Source: UJ101 sp965262705 | Lineage (GTDB): Bacteria; Bacteroidota; Bacteroidia; Flavobacteriales; UJ101 | Direction of reading: 5' to 3' | Assembly (NCBI GenBank): GCA_965262705.1 | Contig: OZ253556.1 | Location: 1,116,001-1,180,000, forward strand | DNA: 64,000 bases | In this document: one piece after another, positions 9,265 through 17,068 of the stretch | Position numbering within the stretch: the stretch's first letter is position 1 | Layout of the letters: each line of letters opens with the position of its first letter | Program-made: the position numbers and the translations under genes | The notes under the pieces: generated by a model | Databases searched by the model: none | Told to the model about the DNA's origin: nothing | Seen by the model: only the letters and a program-made list of their open reading frames with translations

Positions 9265-10101
9265 TCATTCGGTCATCATTTCATTCAATACGTTTATTAA
9301 TTTTTCAGCTACTGTAGTTTGAGCGTAATGTTTTTTTCTAAATTGCGTAACTGATTGAACTCCCATAATCACATTGGTTAAGAATACTTCGTCTGCTTTC
9401 ATTAATTCAAAAGAGTTCACTTCTTTTTCAATCATATCAAACGCAGGATTCTTTTCAACAATTTCTATAATTTTTTTACGGATAATCCCTTTTACACATC
9501 CTTCTGTCGTTGCGGGGGTAGAAATACAATTTTTATTGACCATAAAAATATTCGCATTTATTGCCTCGGAAAGATGATTATCCATATTGATTAATAGTAC
9601 ATTATCCAATTCGTTCTCTCGTGCATAAATTGCTGCAATAACATGTTCTAACTTATTATTGGATTTTAAATTTGAGAGCAGGCTTTTATTTTTTTTAAAG
9701 TCTTTAAATAAATCGACCTTATAGGGTTTCGGGTTTAATTTATAAGTTGTCTCAGCTAATTCAAGCGCCTCAATAATAAAATCAACTTTATGGGTTTGCG
9801 GAGCGTAAAGTCCGCCATCTTTCCGAAAGATGGTCAGGCGCACCCGTGCATGGCTTATGCCCTTTTGGGCACACAATTCTTCCGCTTGGCTTTGAAAAAA
9901 AGGCATGGTAAAAATCATAGGGATTTCCATACGCATTATACGCATGCCGGCCATTAATCTAAAATAATGATCTTCCCAAAATTTAATTTTGTAATTCACC
10001 ACTCGCATGGTTTCAAAAAGACTATCGCCAAATTTTAGCCCTCTGTTTTGAATGCTGATTAGAAAATTACTTTCTTTTAATACGCCATTATAAATAAACA
10101 T
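9265..10101 (-). CDS. PLP-dependent aminotransferase, class IV
   Basis: A fold-type IV PLP enzyme of the branched-chain aminotransferase / aminodeoxychorismate lyase group (278 aa). Family features: 'RGLKFGDSLFETMRVVN', the arm 'WEDHYFRLMAGMRIMRMEIP', 'RVRLTIFRKDGGLYAP', a likely PLP-lysine in 'NKSLLSNLKSNNKLEHV', 'SEAINANIFMV' (the E..N.F phosphate/pyridine site) and 'PATTEGCVKGIIRKKIIE'. Sequence alone does not separate PabC-like lyase from an amino acid transaminase. The START-like gene directly upstream on the same strand is, as I recall, a frequent neighbour in this class. Confidence 0.85.
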   Translation of the reverse strand: MFIYNGVLKESNFLISIQNRGLKFGDSLFETMRVVNYKIKFWEDHYFRLMAGMRIMRMEIPMIFTMPFFQSQAEELCAQKGISHARVRLTIFRKDGGLYAPQTHKVDFIIEALELAETTYKLNPKPYKVDLFKDFKKNKSLLSNLKSNNKLEHVIAAIYARENELDNVLLINMDNHLSEAINANIFMVNKNCISTPATTEGCVKGIIRKKIIEIVEKNPAFDMIEKEVNSFELMKADEVFLTNVIMGVQSVTQFRKKHYAQTTVAEKLINVLNEMMTE

Positions 10102-10189
10102 CTAAATCGTAGCGGTTTTATTTTTATACACGTGTCATATTATTCATCACTAATAGACGGCTTTAAGTGTTAAAAACAGAGCATAATCT

Positions 10190-10570
10190 TTATGCGCCGA
10201 TGACATGCTTTAGCTCATCAATTTTATTTTTCCAAAACATTTTTGATTCCTCTAATTCATCCGCTTCTGAAAAATCAGTAATAACTAACGAAACATCTTT
10301 TGTTAAGTCGTCCACTAAAATTTCGATATGGAAATAATAATCGGTATTTTCGTCTCCCTCCCATTGAAAGCGTACGTACTCATCCTGTTTTGATTTTAAC
10401 AAACGAGCTTTTTCAGGCGAATTATACCAAATAAATTCAAAAACATCACCTCTGGAATTTATATCATCTGCAAACCATTCTGAAAGTCCATCAGGGGTTG
10501 AAATATAATTAAATAACATTTTAGGGGAGGCATGAATCATAAATTCTACATTATACTTTTCTTTTTTCAT
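10190..10570 (-). CDS. START-like / SRPBCC domain protein
   Basis: A 126-aa single-domain protein with a helix-grip fold: 'KYNVEFMIHASPKMLFNYISTPDGLSEWFADDI' opens it, beta-strands follow ('VFEFIWYN', 'YVRFQWEGDENTDYYFHIEI', 'SLVITDFSEADELEESKMFW'), and the long C-terminal helix ends in 'IDELKHVIGA'. SRPBCC proteins bind hydrophobic ligands or act as AHSA1-like partners; the ligand is unknown. It lies 88 bases upstream of the aminotransferase on the same strand, probably co-transcribed. Confidence 0.82.
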   Translation of the reverse strand: MKKEKYNVEFMIHASPKMLFNYISTPDGLSEWFADDINSRGDVFEFIWYNSPEKARLLKSKQDEYVRFQWEGDENTDYYFHIEILVDDLTKDVSLVITDFSEADELEESKMFWKNKIDELKHVIGA

Positions 10571-10587
10571 GAAAAATTTTTATCTCT

Positions 10588-10788
10588 AGAACCCTTTTTA
10601 AAAAGCACTCTAACAACTGCACGTCAGCGGAGCTAACAAAATGCAACGCTCAATAAAAATTAAATGCCAAAGCAACCTAATGGTTGAAAGGATTTTAATT
10701 TTTTGATAAGGAAGCAGTTTGATGTTAGCTGCAAGTAAGCGAAGCTAAATGCTTTAGCGTTTATATTTTTCATTTATTCTGCAAAGGT
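10588..10788 (+). repeat. MITE copy with two nested 20-bp modules
   Basis: A decayed MITE (CCTTTTTAAAAAGCACTC ... TTCTGCAAAGGTATCC). Each arm carries a copy of the CTGCAAGTCAGCG-AGCTAA module (about 10612-10632 and 10734-10754), at mirror positions of the palindrome. It fills the divergent gap between the START-like gene and dnaB. Confidence 0.65.
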
Positions 10789-10863
10789 ATCCTATATTAA
10801 ACAGTTGCAATATAGTAGTTATAATTATTTTCAACAAATTAAAAAATTCATAGATTATTTTCT

Positions 10864-10871
10864 TAACTTTG
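10864..10871 (+). promoter_or_regulatory. -7 box (TAACTTTG) for dnaB
   Basis: Fits TAnnTTTG and ends only 7 bases before the ATG, so the transcript would be almost leaderless. Confidence 0.5.
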
Positions 10872-10878
10872 TCCTCCA

Positions 10879-12423
10879 ATGATTGAAAAAAAACCTACGG
10901 TTCAATCCATTAAAAGAAAAACGAATACTTTTTTACTTGAAAAAGGCAGAGTTCCACCGCAAGCTATTGATTTAGAAGAAGCTGTGCTGGGAGCGCTTAT
11001 GATTGACAAGAAAGGATTAAACGAAGCCATTGATATTCTGGAGCCTGATTTTTTTTATAAGCCGGAACATCAGGAAATTTATAAAACGATAAAAACCCTT
11101 TTTAACGAATCCCAGCCGATAGATATTCTAACGGTTTCTTATGCGCTGCGTAGCAGCGGAAAATTAGACGATATAGGAGGGGACTATTATCTGGTTCAAC
11201 TCTCTCAGAAAGTTTCATCGGCCGCGCATATAGAATATCATTCACGCATTATTCAGCAAAAATACATCCAGCGACGGCTCATTGAAATTTCCTCGCAGAT
11301 CATCGACGAGTCCTACGATGAAACGACCGATGTTTTCGATTTGTTAGACGATGCAGAAAATAAATTATTTGAAATAACGAACGGGAATCTTAAAAAAGCC
11401 TCTGAAAGAGCGGATAGTTTAGTAGCACAAGCGATTGAAAAAATAAAAAAAGTTTCTGAACAAGAGGGTTTAAGCGGTATCCCCAGCGGATTTACCGGAA
11501 TTGACCAATTAACAGCGGGTTGGCAGCGTTCTGATCTGATTATTTTGGCAGCTCGTCCCGGAATGGGGAAAACCGCTTTTGTACTGTCTATGGCAAAAAA
11601 TATAGCGATACAATATAAAAAAGGTGTAGCGGTTTTCTCTTTAGAGATGTCATCGGTTCAGTTAGTTACCCGTTTAATTTCGGGGGAAACGGGTATTGAT
11701 TCAGAAAAACTTAGAAAGGCAACCTTAGCAGATTACGAGTGGAAACAACTCTATGCTAAAGTAAAAAAATTAGAAGACGCCCCTATCTTTATTGATGATA
11801 CACCCGCCCTGTCTATTTTCGACCTTCGAGCCAAATGTCGTCGGTTAGTTTCACAGCATCAAGTAGAGTGTATTGTTATAGATTACTTACAGTTGATGAC
11901 CGTTGGGAATAATCATAACGGAAACCGTGAGCAGGAAATTTCTATGATTTCACGTTCCTTAAAATCTATCGCTAAAGAACTAAATATTCCGGTCATTGCC
12001 TTGTCGCAGTTGTCCCGGGCAGTAGAGACGAGAGGGGGCAGCAAACGGCCATTACTGTCTGATTTGCGAGAATCGGGTGCTATCGAACAGGATGCAGATA
12101 TTGTTTGTTTTATTTATCGCCCAGAATATTATGGCATAACCGAATGGGATGATGAATATTCAACACCTTGCACAGGCCAAGCGGAATTTATTGTTGCTAA
12201 GCACCGAAACGGGGGGTTAGATCATATTCGCCTTCGTTTTATCGGAGCGCAAGCCAAGTTTGATAATCTAGATGAAAACTTTTTAGTTAATAACGGCGTC
12301 CAATCCATTGAATCAAGTATGAATAAAGGCCCTATACTAACCCCTTCGCCTAAAGATGCTTTCGGCATCACCAAGGAAAGTACTGATTTAGAAGAAGGGC
12401 CTGAAGAAGATCTTCCCTTTTAA
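10879..12423 (+). CDS. dnaB: replicative DNA helicase DnaB
   Basis: Hexameric helicase that unwinds the replication fork and recruits primase. 514 aa: N-terminal domain 'PPQAIDLEEAVLGALMIDKKGLNEAIDIL' (about 30-130), linker helix, then a RecA-like domain with Walker A 'ARPGMGKTAFVLSMA' (near 230), 'VAVFSLEMSS', Walker B 'CIVIDYLQLM', 'ALSQLSRAVE' and 'LRESGAIEQDADIVCFIYRPEYY'. No intein is visible. The acidic tail 'EEGPEEDLPF' is usual in this class. It is a single gene between MITE-filled gaps. Confidence 0.97.
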   Translation: MIEKKPTVQSIKRKTNTFLLEKGRVPPQAIDLEEAVLGALMIDKKGLNEAIDILEPDFFYKPEHQEIYKTIKTLFNESQPIDILTVSYALRSSGKLDDIGGDYYLVQLSQKVSSAAHIEYHSRIIQQKYIQRRLIEISSQIIDESYDETTDVFDLLDDAENKLFEITNGNLKKASERADSLVAQAIEKIKKVSEQEGLSGIPSGFTGIDQLTAGWQRSDLIILAARPGMGKTAFVLSMAKNIAIQYKKGVAVFSLEMSSVQLVTRLISGETGIDSEKLRKATLADYEWKQLYAKVKKLEDAPIFIDDTPALSIFDLRAKCRRLVSQHQVECIVIDYLQLMTVGNNHNGNREQEISMISRSLKSIAKELNIPVIALSQLSRAVETRGGSKRPLLSDLRESGAIEQDADIVCFIYRPEYYGITEWDDEYSTPCTGQAEFIVAKHRNGGLDHIRLRFIGAQAKFDNLDENFLVNNGVQSIESSMNKGPILTPSPKDAFGITKESTDLEEGPEEDLPF

Positions 12424-12427
12424 TATG

Positions 12428-12656
12428 AGCGAAACTTTTAGCTTATGCTGATTTGCCGTTGCAGCATTACATAAAAAAGCATAAAAGCTAAAGCATCTTT
12501 CCCCAAACGGCGTATTTCTCAAAAAAATTAAAATCCTCCACACCTAAAAACTTGCGCTGATGTTTAATTTTTAGCTTGCGCTGATTTTACAGTCTTGGGC
12601 GTTGCGTTTATTAGCTAAATTGCTTTTACAAGGGCAAATCAGCGTAAGTTAAAGTT
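12428..12656 (-). repeat. decayed MITE with nested 20-bp modules
   Basis: Reverse-oriented MITE debris: GCATTACATAAAAAAGCAT, CTTTCCCCAAACGGC, TCAAAAAAATTAAAATCC, and TTAATTTTTAG. Three decayed copies of the CGCTGATTTGC / CTGACTTGCAG word interrupt it. It fills most of the gap after dnaB. Confidence 0.55.
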
Positions 12657-12794
12657 CTCTGAGTATGTAATTCGGTAAGCGTTTCTTTTTGTTTGTACCA
12701 ACGAAAAATAAATCCCGGTACCTTTTCAAAATATCGAAAGGATAAATACAGCGTAAAGCATAAATCGGTTACGCCAGAATATATTATCTTATGT
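12633..12794 (-). pseudogene. unidentified C-terminal gene fragment
   Basis: On the minus strand about 50 codons are open, with a protein-like composition ('SGVTDLCFTLYLSFRYFEK', then 'VPGFIFRWYKQKETLTEL'). The frame runs into the MITE, where it stops, and there is no plausible start before the neighbouring gene's stop. I read it as the remnant of a gene cut by rearrangement. I do not recognise the family. Confidence 0.35.
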
Positions 12795-12800
12795 TAAATA

Positions 12801-13529
12801 CTACAGTAATTTATACACTTCAATAAAGGAATAACCCCACTTGTTTGTCGCTTGAAAATCTTTTAAAAATAGGAGCCCTCCTGTATCAAAACCAGAGAAC
12901 ATAATACGAACTCTATCATTCCTTTTTAGAGGTAACGTAACATCTCTATATAAGTTTTGAAGACGATTACGAACACCATGAACGTCAAGAAAAGTAAAAA
13001 ATAAATAATTCATTTTATTAACACCAATGGAAAAAGCTAGGGAGAAGTTGTTATTACTAATATTACCTGTATTATCAACGACTTGGTATGTAATTCCTAA
13101 GGCTGCGCGTATAAGATATAACCCATTAGATGGCACAATAAATTCATGATTATTAATATCATACAAATTTTTATCCGGGCTTACAATATTATCAAAAGGA
13201 ACTACTTTACTATCTGTAGAGTAGCAATTTAATTCTTTGCATGTTAATGAATTTTTTAGAGCTACCTGAAGGATCAAATTATATTCTGTGTGATTGTATA
13301 ATTCCTTAATACCATTTGATCTTTTTAAATTTCCCACGCTATCAACTACAATTAATTGATGCTTACCCCCTTGATTTTGGTTTTGAGGGAGATCTCTAAT
13401 TTTCACTTTTCCATTTACATCTAATGCAGTGTTAGTGTCAGGTTTATCCGTACCGATCCCTACTTGTGCGTTCATATTGAACACAACTAATAATACTGTT
13501 ACGCTTGTGAGAAAGTTTTTCTGTTTCAT
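12801..13529 (-). CDS. secreted protein with C1q/TNF-like C-terminal domain
   Basis: 242 aa. Residues 1-21 are a signal peptide ('TSVTVLLVVFNMNAQ'). 'VGIGTDKPDTNTALDVNGKV' then matches the short repeat that opens many Bacteroidota surface or adhesin-like proteins. The C-terminal ~150 residues look like a C1q jelly roll: 'VVPFDNIVSPDKNLYDINNH', then 'EFIVPSNGLYLIRAALGI', and the closing 'WGYSFIEVYKL'. C1q-like domains form trimers and bind partners, so a cell-surface role is inferred. It is monocistronic, with about 300 bases of very AT-rich DNA upstream. Family call by pattern only. Confidence 0.7.
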   Translation of the reverse strand: MKQKNFLTSVTVLLVVFNMNAQVGIGTDKPDTNTALDVNGKVKIRDLPQNQNQGGKHQLIVVDSVGNLKRSNGIKELYNHTEYNLILQVALKNSLTCKELNCYSTDSKVVPFDNIVSPDKNLYDINNHEFIVPSNGLYLIRAALGITYQVVDNTGNISNNNFSLAFSIGVNKMNYLFFTFLDVHGVRNRLQNLYRDVTLPLKRNDRVRIMFSGFDTGGLLFLKDFQATNKWGYSFIEVYKLL

Positions 13530-13643
13530 CTTTGATATTTTTAATAGTTATTACACAAAATTCAAAATAACGATTAGTAATACCAAATAATTTAAACACT
13601 TTAACACATAGTTAAATTTTTATAGGCGAATTATAAAATATAA

Positions 13644-13682
13644 TATTGTAATAATAAAACATTTATAATATTTATTACAATA
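13644..13682. repeat. perfect 11-bp inverted repeat in AT-rich gap
   Basis: TATTGTAATAA (13644-13654) and TTATTACAATA (13672-13682) are exact inverted copies 17 bases apart. They lie 115-153 bases upstream of the C1q-like gene, inside a gene-free stretch (13530-13846) that is otherwise low-complexity AT. It could be an operator or a chance product of the composition. Confidence 0.4.
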
Positions 13683-13846
13683 ACTAAGCGCAATAAAATT
13701 AATATTAACAAGTATTAATAAAACAAGTATAAAAATTTATAAAATATTAGGTTTATAAAGTAAAATTAATGAGGTTTACTATGAAGATATTGACTGTGAT
13801 TGAATAGGTAGCGCGAACATTCCTATGAGTTATGCTCGCAAGTTTC

Positions 13847-14390
13847 AAGACCGTTGCAAAAAGGTTAAATTCGTTTTTTTATTTTACCTACTCACTTATT
13901 GATAGGTTTTTCACTGTTTTTTAACGATTAGACGCAAGTAGCCCGGACTTCGATATAAATTATACCCTATCGCCTCCATTAGGTTTTGCGTATGCATCTT
14001 TGCTATCCCCGTATATCTTGCCACCCCGCCTGAAAACCATCGCTTTATACTTCCGAATGTGCATTCTATACTTCGATAAACTCAGTAACCTTTTTAAAGC
14101 TTGTTTCCCCTATTCGTTTATTGAACTTCTTCTCAAAATCCGTTAATGGCTTTCCCCTTTTTGCCTTCTTCAGTATATGATTCTTCAACTTTCTCTTGTT
14201 TAACAAACTCGCATTTCTCTCTGATTCATAGCCCTTATCCCCTTTTAAGGGAATCCCCGATGGCAGGTCTGCAGCCTGCAAAACCTCCTGTAAATTGCTC
14301 CCCTCGTTTACACTTGCTTTCGTGCTTAATCCCCCAAGTACCAGACCTTCTTCATCGGGAACATAATGCTTTTTATCCCCATAATAATAC
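13847..14390 (-). pseudogene. IS5-like transposase, C-terminal half (second IS copy)
   Basis: Minus-strand remnant matching the right half of the IS at 34.6-36.1 kb: 'YYYGDKKHYVPDEEGLVLG', 'LPSGIPLKGDKGYESERN' (second catalytic Asp) and the downstream 'FSGG...AKMHTQNLMEAIGYNLYRSPG'. The IS end AAGACCGTTGCAA is intact at 13847. The frame is broken near 14066-14092 by a 22-base insert of the GGTTACTGAG..TCGAAGTA type, right at the third catalytic residue (Glu). The left half of the gene is missing, replaced by the MITE at 14391, which joins at exactly the base where the other IS copy carries its MITE. Confidence 0.85.
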
Positions 14391-14561
14391 GAGACCGTTG
14401 CAGAACATATAAAAAACATGAAAAACAAAGCATTTAGCTTCAAACGGCGCCCTTCTCAAAAAATTAAAATCCTCCACACCCATTAGGTTGCTCCGGTGTT
14501 TAATTTTTTGAGAAAGAAGCTGTTTAAAATGAACGGTAAGTCAGCGCAAGCTAAAGGTCTC
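14391..14561 (-). mobile_element. MITE fused to half an IS
   Basis: Runs from GAGACCGTTGCAGAACAT to GCTAAAGGTCTC. The two arms are near mirror images (CTTCTCAAAAAATTAAA / TTTAATTTTTTGAGAAAG). The right end is the variant with the AAGTCAGCGCAAGCTAAAG module. Left neighbour: the transposase half. Right neighbour: the 42-bp array. Confidence 0.8.
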
Positions 14562-14574
14562 TTTTTATGCTTTC

Positions 14575-15006
14575 ATCATTTGATTAAAACAAGAAAAAAC
14601 GAAAAAGGAGGCTTTGAGGGTTTACTCAAAGCAAGAAAAAACGAAAAAGGAGGCTTTAAGGGTTTACTCAAAGCAAGAAAAAACGAAAAAGGAGGCTTTA
14701 AGAGTTTACTCAAAGCAAGAAAAAACGAAAAAGGAGGCTTTAAGGGTTTACTCAAAGCAAGAAAAAACGAAAAAGGAGGCTTTAAGAGTTTACTCAAAAC
14801 AAGAAAAAACGAAAAAGAAGGCTTTGAGGGTTTACTCAAAGCAAGAAAAAACGAAAAAGAAGGCTTTGAGGGTTTACTCAAAGCAAGAAAAAACAAAAAA
14901 GGAGGCTTTGAGAGTTTACTCAAAGCAAGAAAAAACGAAAAAGGAGGCTTTAAGAGTTTACTCAAAGAAAGAAAAAACAAAAAAGAAGACTTAATCATTT
15001 GATTAA
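14575..15006. repeat. 42-bp minisatellite (about 10 units) flanked by a 13-bp direct repeat
   Basis: Units begin at 14591, 14633, 14675 and so on every 42 bases to 14969 (nine full, one partial). Each holds AAAGGAGGCTTT and a hairpin CTTTGAG-GGTTTA-CTCAAAG. Several units carry CTTTAAG in the left arm, which breaks one pair in plus-strand RNA but gives a G-U pair in minus-strand RNA. ATCATTTGATTAA flanks the array exactly at 14575-14587 and 14994-15006. Because 42 is a multiple of three, long reading frames stay open by default on both strands; I do not call them genes. Confidence 0.85.
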
Positions 15007-15017
15007 TTAAATGAATA

Positions 15018-15183
15018 AAGACCCTTGCAAAAAGCACTTTAGACCATACAATGCAACGCCCGATAAAAATTAAACACCGGAGCAACCTCTTGGGTGTGGA
15101 GGAGTTTAATTTGTTCAGAAGGACGCCGTTTGAAGTTAGATGCTTTCTTTTTCATACTTTTTTATGTGTTCTGCAACGGTCTC
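15018..15183 (+). mobile_element. MITE copy
   Basis: Full-length MITE (AAGACCCTTGCAAAAAGCAC to GTTCTGCAACGGTCTC). The flanks (AATAA / AAACT) do not match, so one side has been rearranged. It bounds the SDR cluster on the left. Confidence 0.85.
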
Positions 15184-15345
15184 AAACTTAGATTGTAAAT
15201 GTCCTTGCTCTTGTAAAGATTGTATCCGTAGCGTGTACTTACCATCATTTGATGTAAATTCAATCTGATCGCGCAATTTTTACTACTTCTATTAAAAAGA
15301 AAGAATTTGAAATTATTTGATAAATTAGACTTTTCCCTTTTTTAG

Positions 15346-15353
15346 TATCTTTG
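15346..15353 (+). promoter_or_regulatory. -7 box (TATCTTTG) for the SDR cluster
   Basis: Perfect TAnnTTTG 38 bases before the first SDR start. A TTTG at 15316-15319 is a possible -33 partner at a rather long spacing of 26. Confidence 0.5.
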
Positions 15354-15391
15354 TCCAAAATTATAAAAAAATTAAAAAACATAATTTTAGC

Positions 15392-16222
15392 ATGAAAGAA
15401 AAAAAAGTAGTTTTTATAACCGGCGCATCTACAGGAATTGGTCATGCTTCAACTTCTCTTTTGCTTGACAAAGGGTTTACCGTTTATGCTACAGCGAGAA
15501 GAGTTGAATTGATGAATGACCTTGAACAGAAAGGTGCAAAAGTTCTACACTGCGATGTTACAAGCGACAAGGAAGTAAATGATACGGTCAATACAATCAT
15601 AAAGAATGAAGGCAAAATTGATATACTGTTTGCCAATGCAGGATTCTGTCTATTAGGTCCGGTTGAACTTCAAAATATTGAAGATGTCCGTTATCAATTT
15701 GACGTTAATGTCTTGGGCAATGCTAGAGTTCTTACTGCTGTGTTACCACATATGAGGAAACAAAAGTCTGGTAGAGTTATTATTACTTCGTCAAGTGCAG
15801 GTCATGTTTCGCTTCCATGTATGCCTTGGTATGCTGCTACTAAGCATGCTCAACAGGGTCTTGGGGATGGCTTAAGAATGGAAGTAAAAGAATTTGGAAT
15901 CAAGGTATCGTTAATTGAACCCGGTTATGTAAATACGGATATTGATAATGGTAGTTTTCCTTATCTAGACAAATGCGAAAAACACCCCAATGCCGAGCCT
16001 TATAAAACTCAAATGAAAAATTTCCGAGAAAAATGGGGAAAAGGTATTGATAAAGGAGCCTCTCCAAATACCATTGCAAAAGCAGTCTTACATGCTGCAC
16101 AAAGTTCTAATCCAAGAAGAAGGTATTGTCCAAACATGGATGCGAAGTTCGCCAAATTCGCTAAAAGATGGATGGGTTATGGCCTTCTTGATGCAATATT
16201 ACCAAGTCAAACTATTAAATAA
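15392..16222 (+). CDS. SDR family oxidoreductase 1
   Basis: Classical short-chain dehydrogenase/reductase, 276 aa: cofactor motif 'TGASTGIGHAS' (residues 10-20), 'ATARRVE' (basic residues suggest NADP preference), 'CDVT', 'FANAGF', catalytic Ser in 'IITSSSAGHVS' and catalytic 'YAATK', then 'IEPGYVNTD'. The C-terminal ~60 residues after the core ('PNAEPYKTQMKNFREKW', 'RRYCPNMDAKFAKFAKRWMG') are longer than in minimal SDRs, as in enzymes acting on larger or lipid-like substrates. The substrate is unknown. First gene of a six-gene same-strand cluster; the next starts 4 bases after its stop. Confidence 0.88.
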   Translation: MKEKKVVFITGASTGIGHASTSLLLDKGFTVYATARRVELMNDLEQKGAKVLHCDVTSDKEVNDTVNTIIKNEGKIDILFANAGFCLLGPVELQNIEDVRYQFDVNVLGNARVLTAVLPHMRKQKSGRVIITSSSAGHVSLPCMPWYAATKHAQQGLGDGLRMEVKEFGIKVSLIEPGYVNTDIDNGSFPYLDKCEKHPNAEPYKTQMKNFREKWGKGIDKGASPNTIAKAVLHAAQSSNPRRRYCPNMDAKFAKFAKRWMGYGLLDAILPSQTIK

Positions 16223-16226
16223 ACTA

Positions 16227-17045
16227 ATGAGCAAAATAATTTTAATTACAGGAGTTTCTTCAGGAATGGGAAGAACATTAGCAGAACAATTGCTAGCTAA
16301 AGGATACACCGTCTATGGCGGAGATATTAACTACGATGGCATGGCAGACCTCGAAGAAAAAGGAATGCAGAAATTGCTAATGGATGTTACCAATTCAGAA
16401 CAGGTAAAAAATGGGGTATCTCAACTCATCGCGGATACCGGAAAAATTGATGCTCTTTTCAATAATGCAGGTTACGCTACTTACGACTTGATAGAAACCA
16501 TTGATATCGATCGTGCTAAAAAGCTATTTGAAGTAAATGTTTGGGGTGCAGCAAATCTCATTCAGTCGGTTCTGCCACACATGCGTAAACAACGCTCGGG
16601 TAGAATCATTGTTACCAGTTCTATTGTGGGCCAGTTTGCCAGCATATTGGGCGGGTGGTATGCCGCTTCCAAGCACGCTGTTGAAGCCATCTCAGATGCC
16701 TTACGACAAGAGGTGCACCAATTTGGAATCAAGGTATCCATTATTGAACCCGGTTCTTTTCATACTGGATTTTCAGATGTGGTTTTCAAGCAATTTGAGC
16801 AAATCAATGCAGGAGAAGACTACAAAGAATTGGTAGAAAAATTTGTTGCCCAATATAAAGCCAATCATGCTAAAGCACCTACTCCTGAACCCGTATCGGT
16901 CGCCATGATAGATGCTTTGGAAAGTGAAAGCCCAAAAATTCGATATGTGGTGGGTAAAGATGCTAAGGAACTGGTAAACGCCAAAGCCAGTATGAATGAT
17001 GAAGCATTTGATCAATTAGTTTTCAAGACATTTAATCTAAATTAA
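16227..17045 (+). CDS. SDR family oxidoreductase 2
   Basis: A second classical SDR (272 aa): 'LITGVSSGMGRTLAEQLL', 'LMDVTNSEQV', 'FNNAGYATYDLIE', 'VTSSIVGQFASILGGWYAASKHAVEAISDALR', 'IIEPGSFHTGF'. I start at ATG 16227, just past the stop of the previous gene; an in-frame ATG at 16047 lies inside that gene. It aligns with SDR 1 over most of its length (both have 'VLPHMRKQ.SGR'), so the two probably arose by duplication. Catalytic Ser, Tyr and Lys are all present. The substrate is unknown. Confidence 0.88.
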   Translation: MSKIILITGVSSGMGRTLAEQLLAKGYTVYGGDINYDGMADLEEKGMQKLLMDVTNSEQVKNGVSQLIADTGKIDALFNNAGYATYDLIETIDIDRAKKLFEVNVWGAANLIQSVLPHMRKQRSGRIIVTSSIVGQFASILGGWYAASKHAVEAISDALRQEVHQFGIKVSIIEPGSFHTGFSDVVFKQFEQINAGEDYKELVEKFVAQYKANHAKAPTPEPVSVAMIDALESESPKIRYVVGKDAKELVNAKASMNDEAFDQLVFKTFNLN

Positions 17046-17068
17046 TAATCAATTTAAATTTTCTATTC

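Noticed and set aside
14591..14995. Array of Shine-Dalgarno sites (AAAGGAGG in each unit)
   Set aside because: Bacteroidota make little use of Shine-Dalgarno pairing and no coding starts follow at the right distance.
14496..15085. Long reading frames (up to 169 aa) of 14-residue repeats on both strands
   Set aside because: The 42-bp unit is a multiple of three, so any frame open in one unit stays open in all. Several frames are open at once, the ends lie in MITE sequence and there is no promoter.
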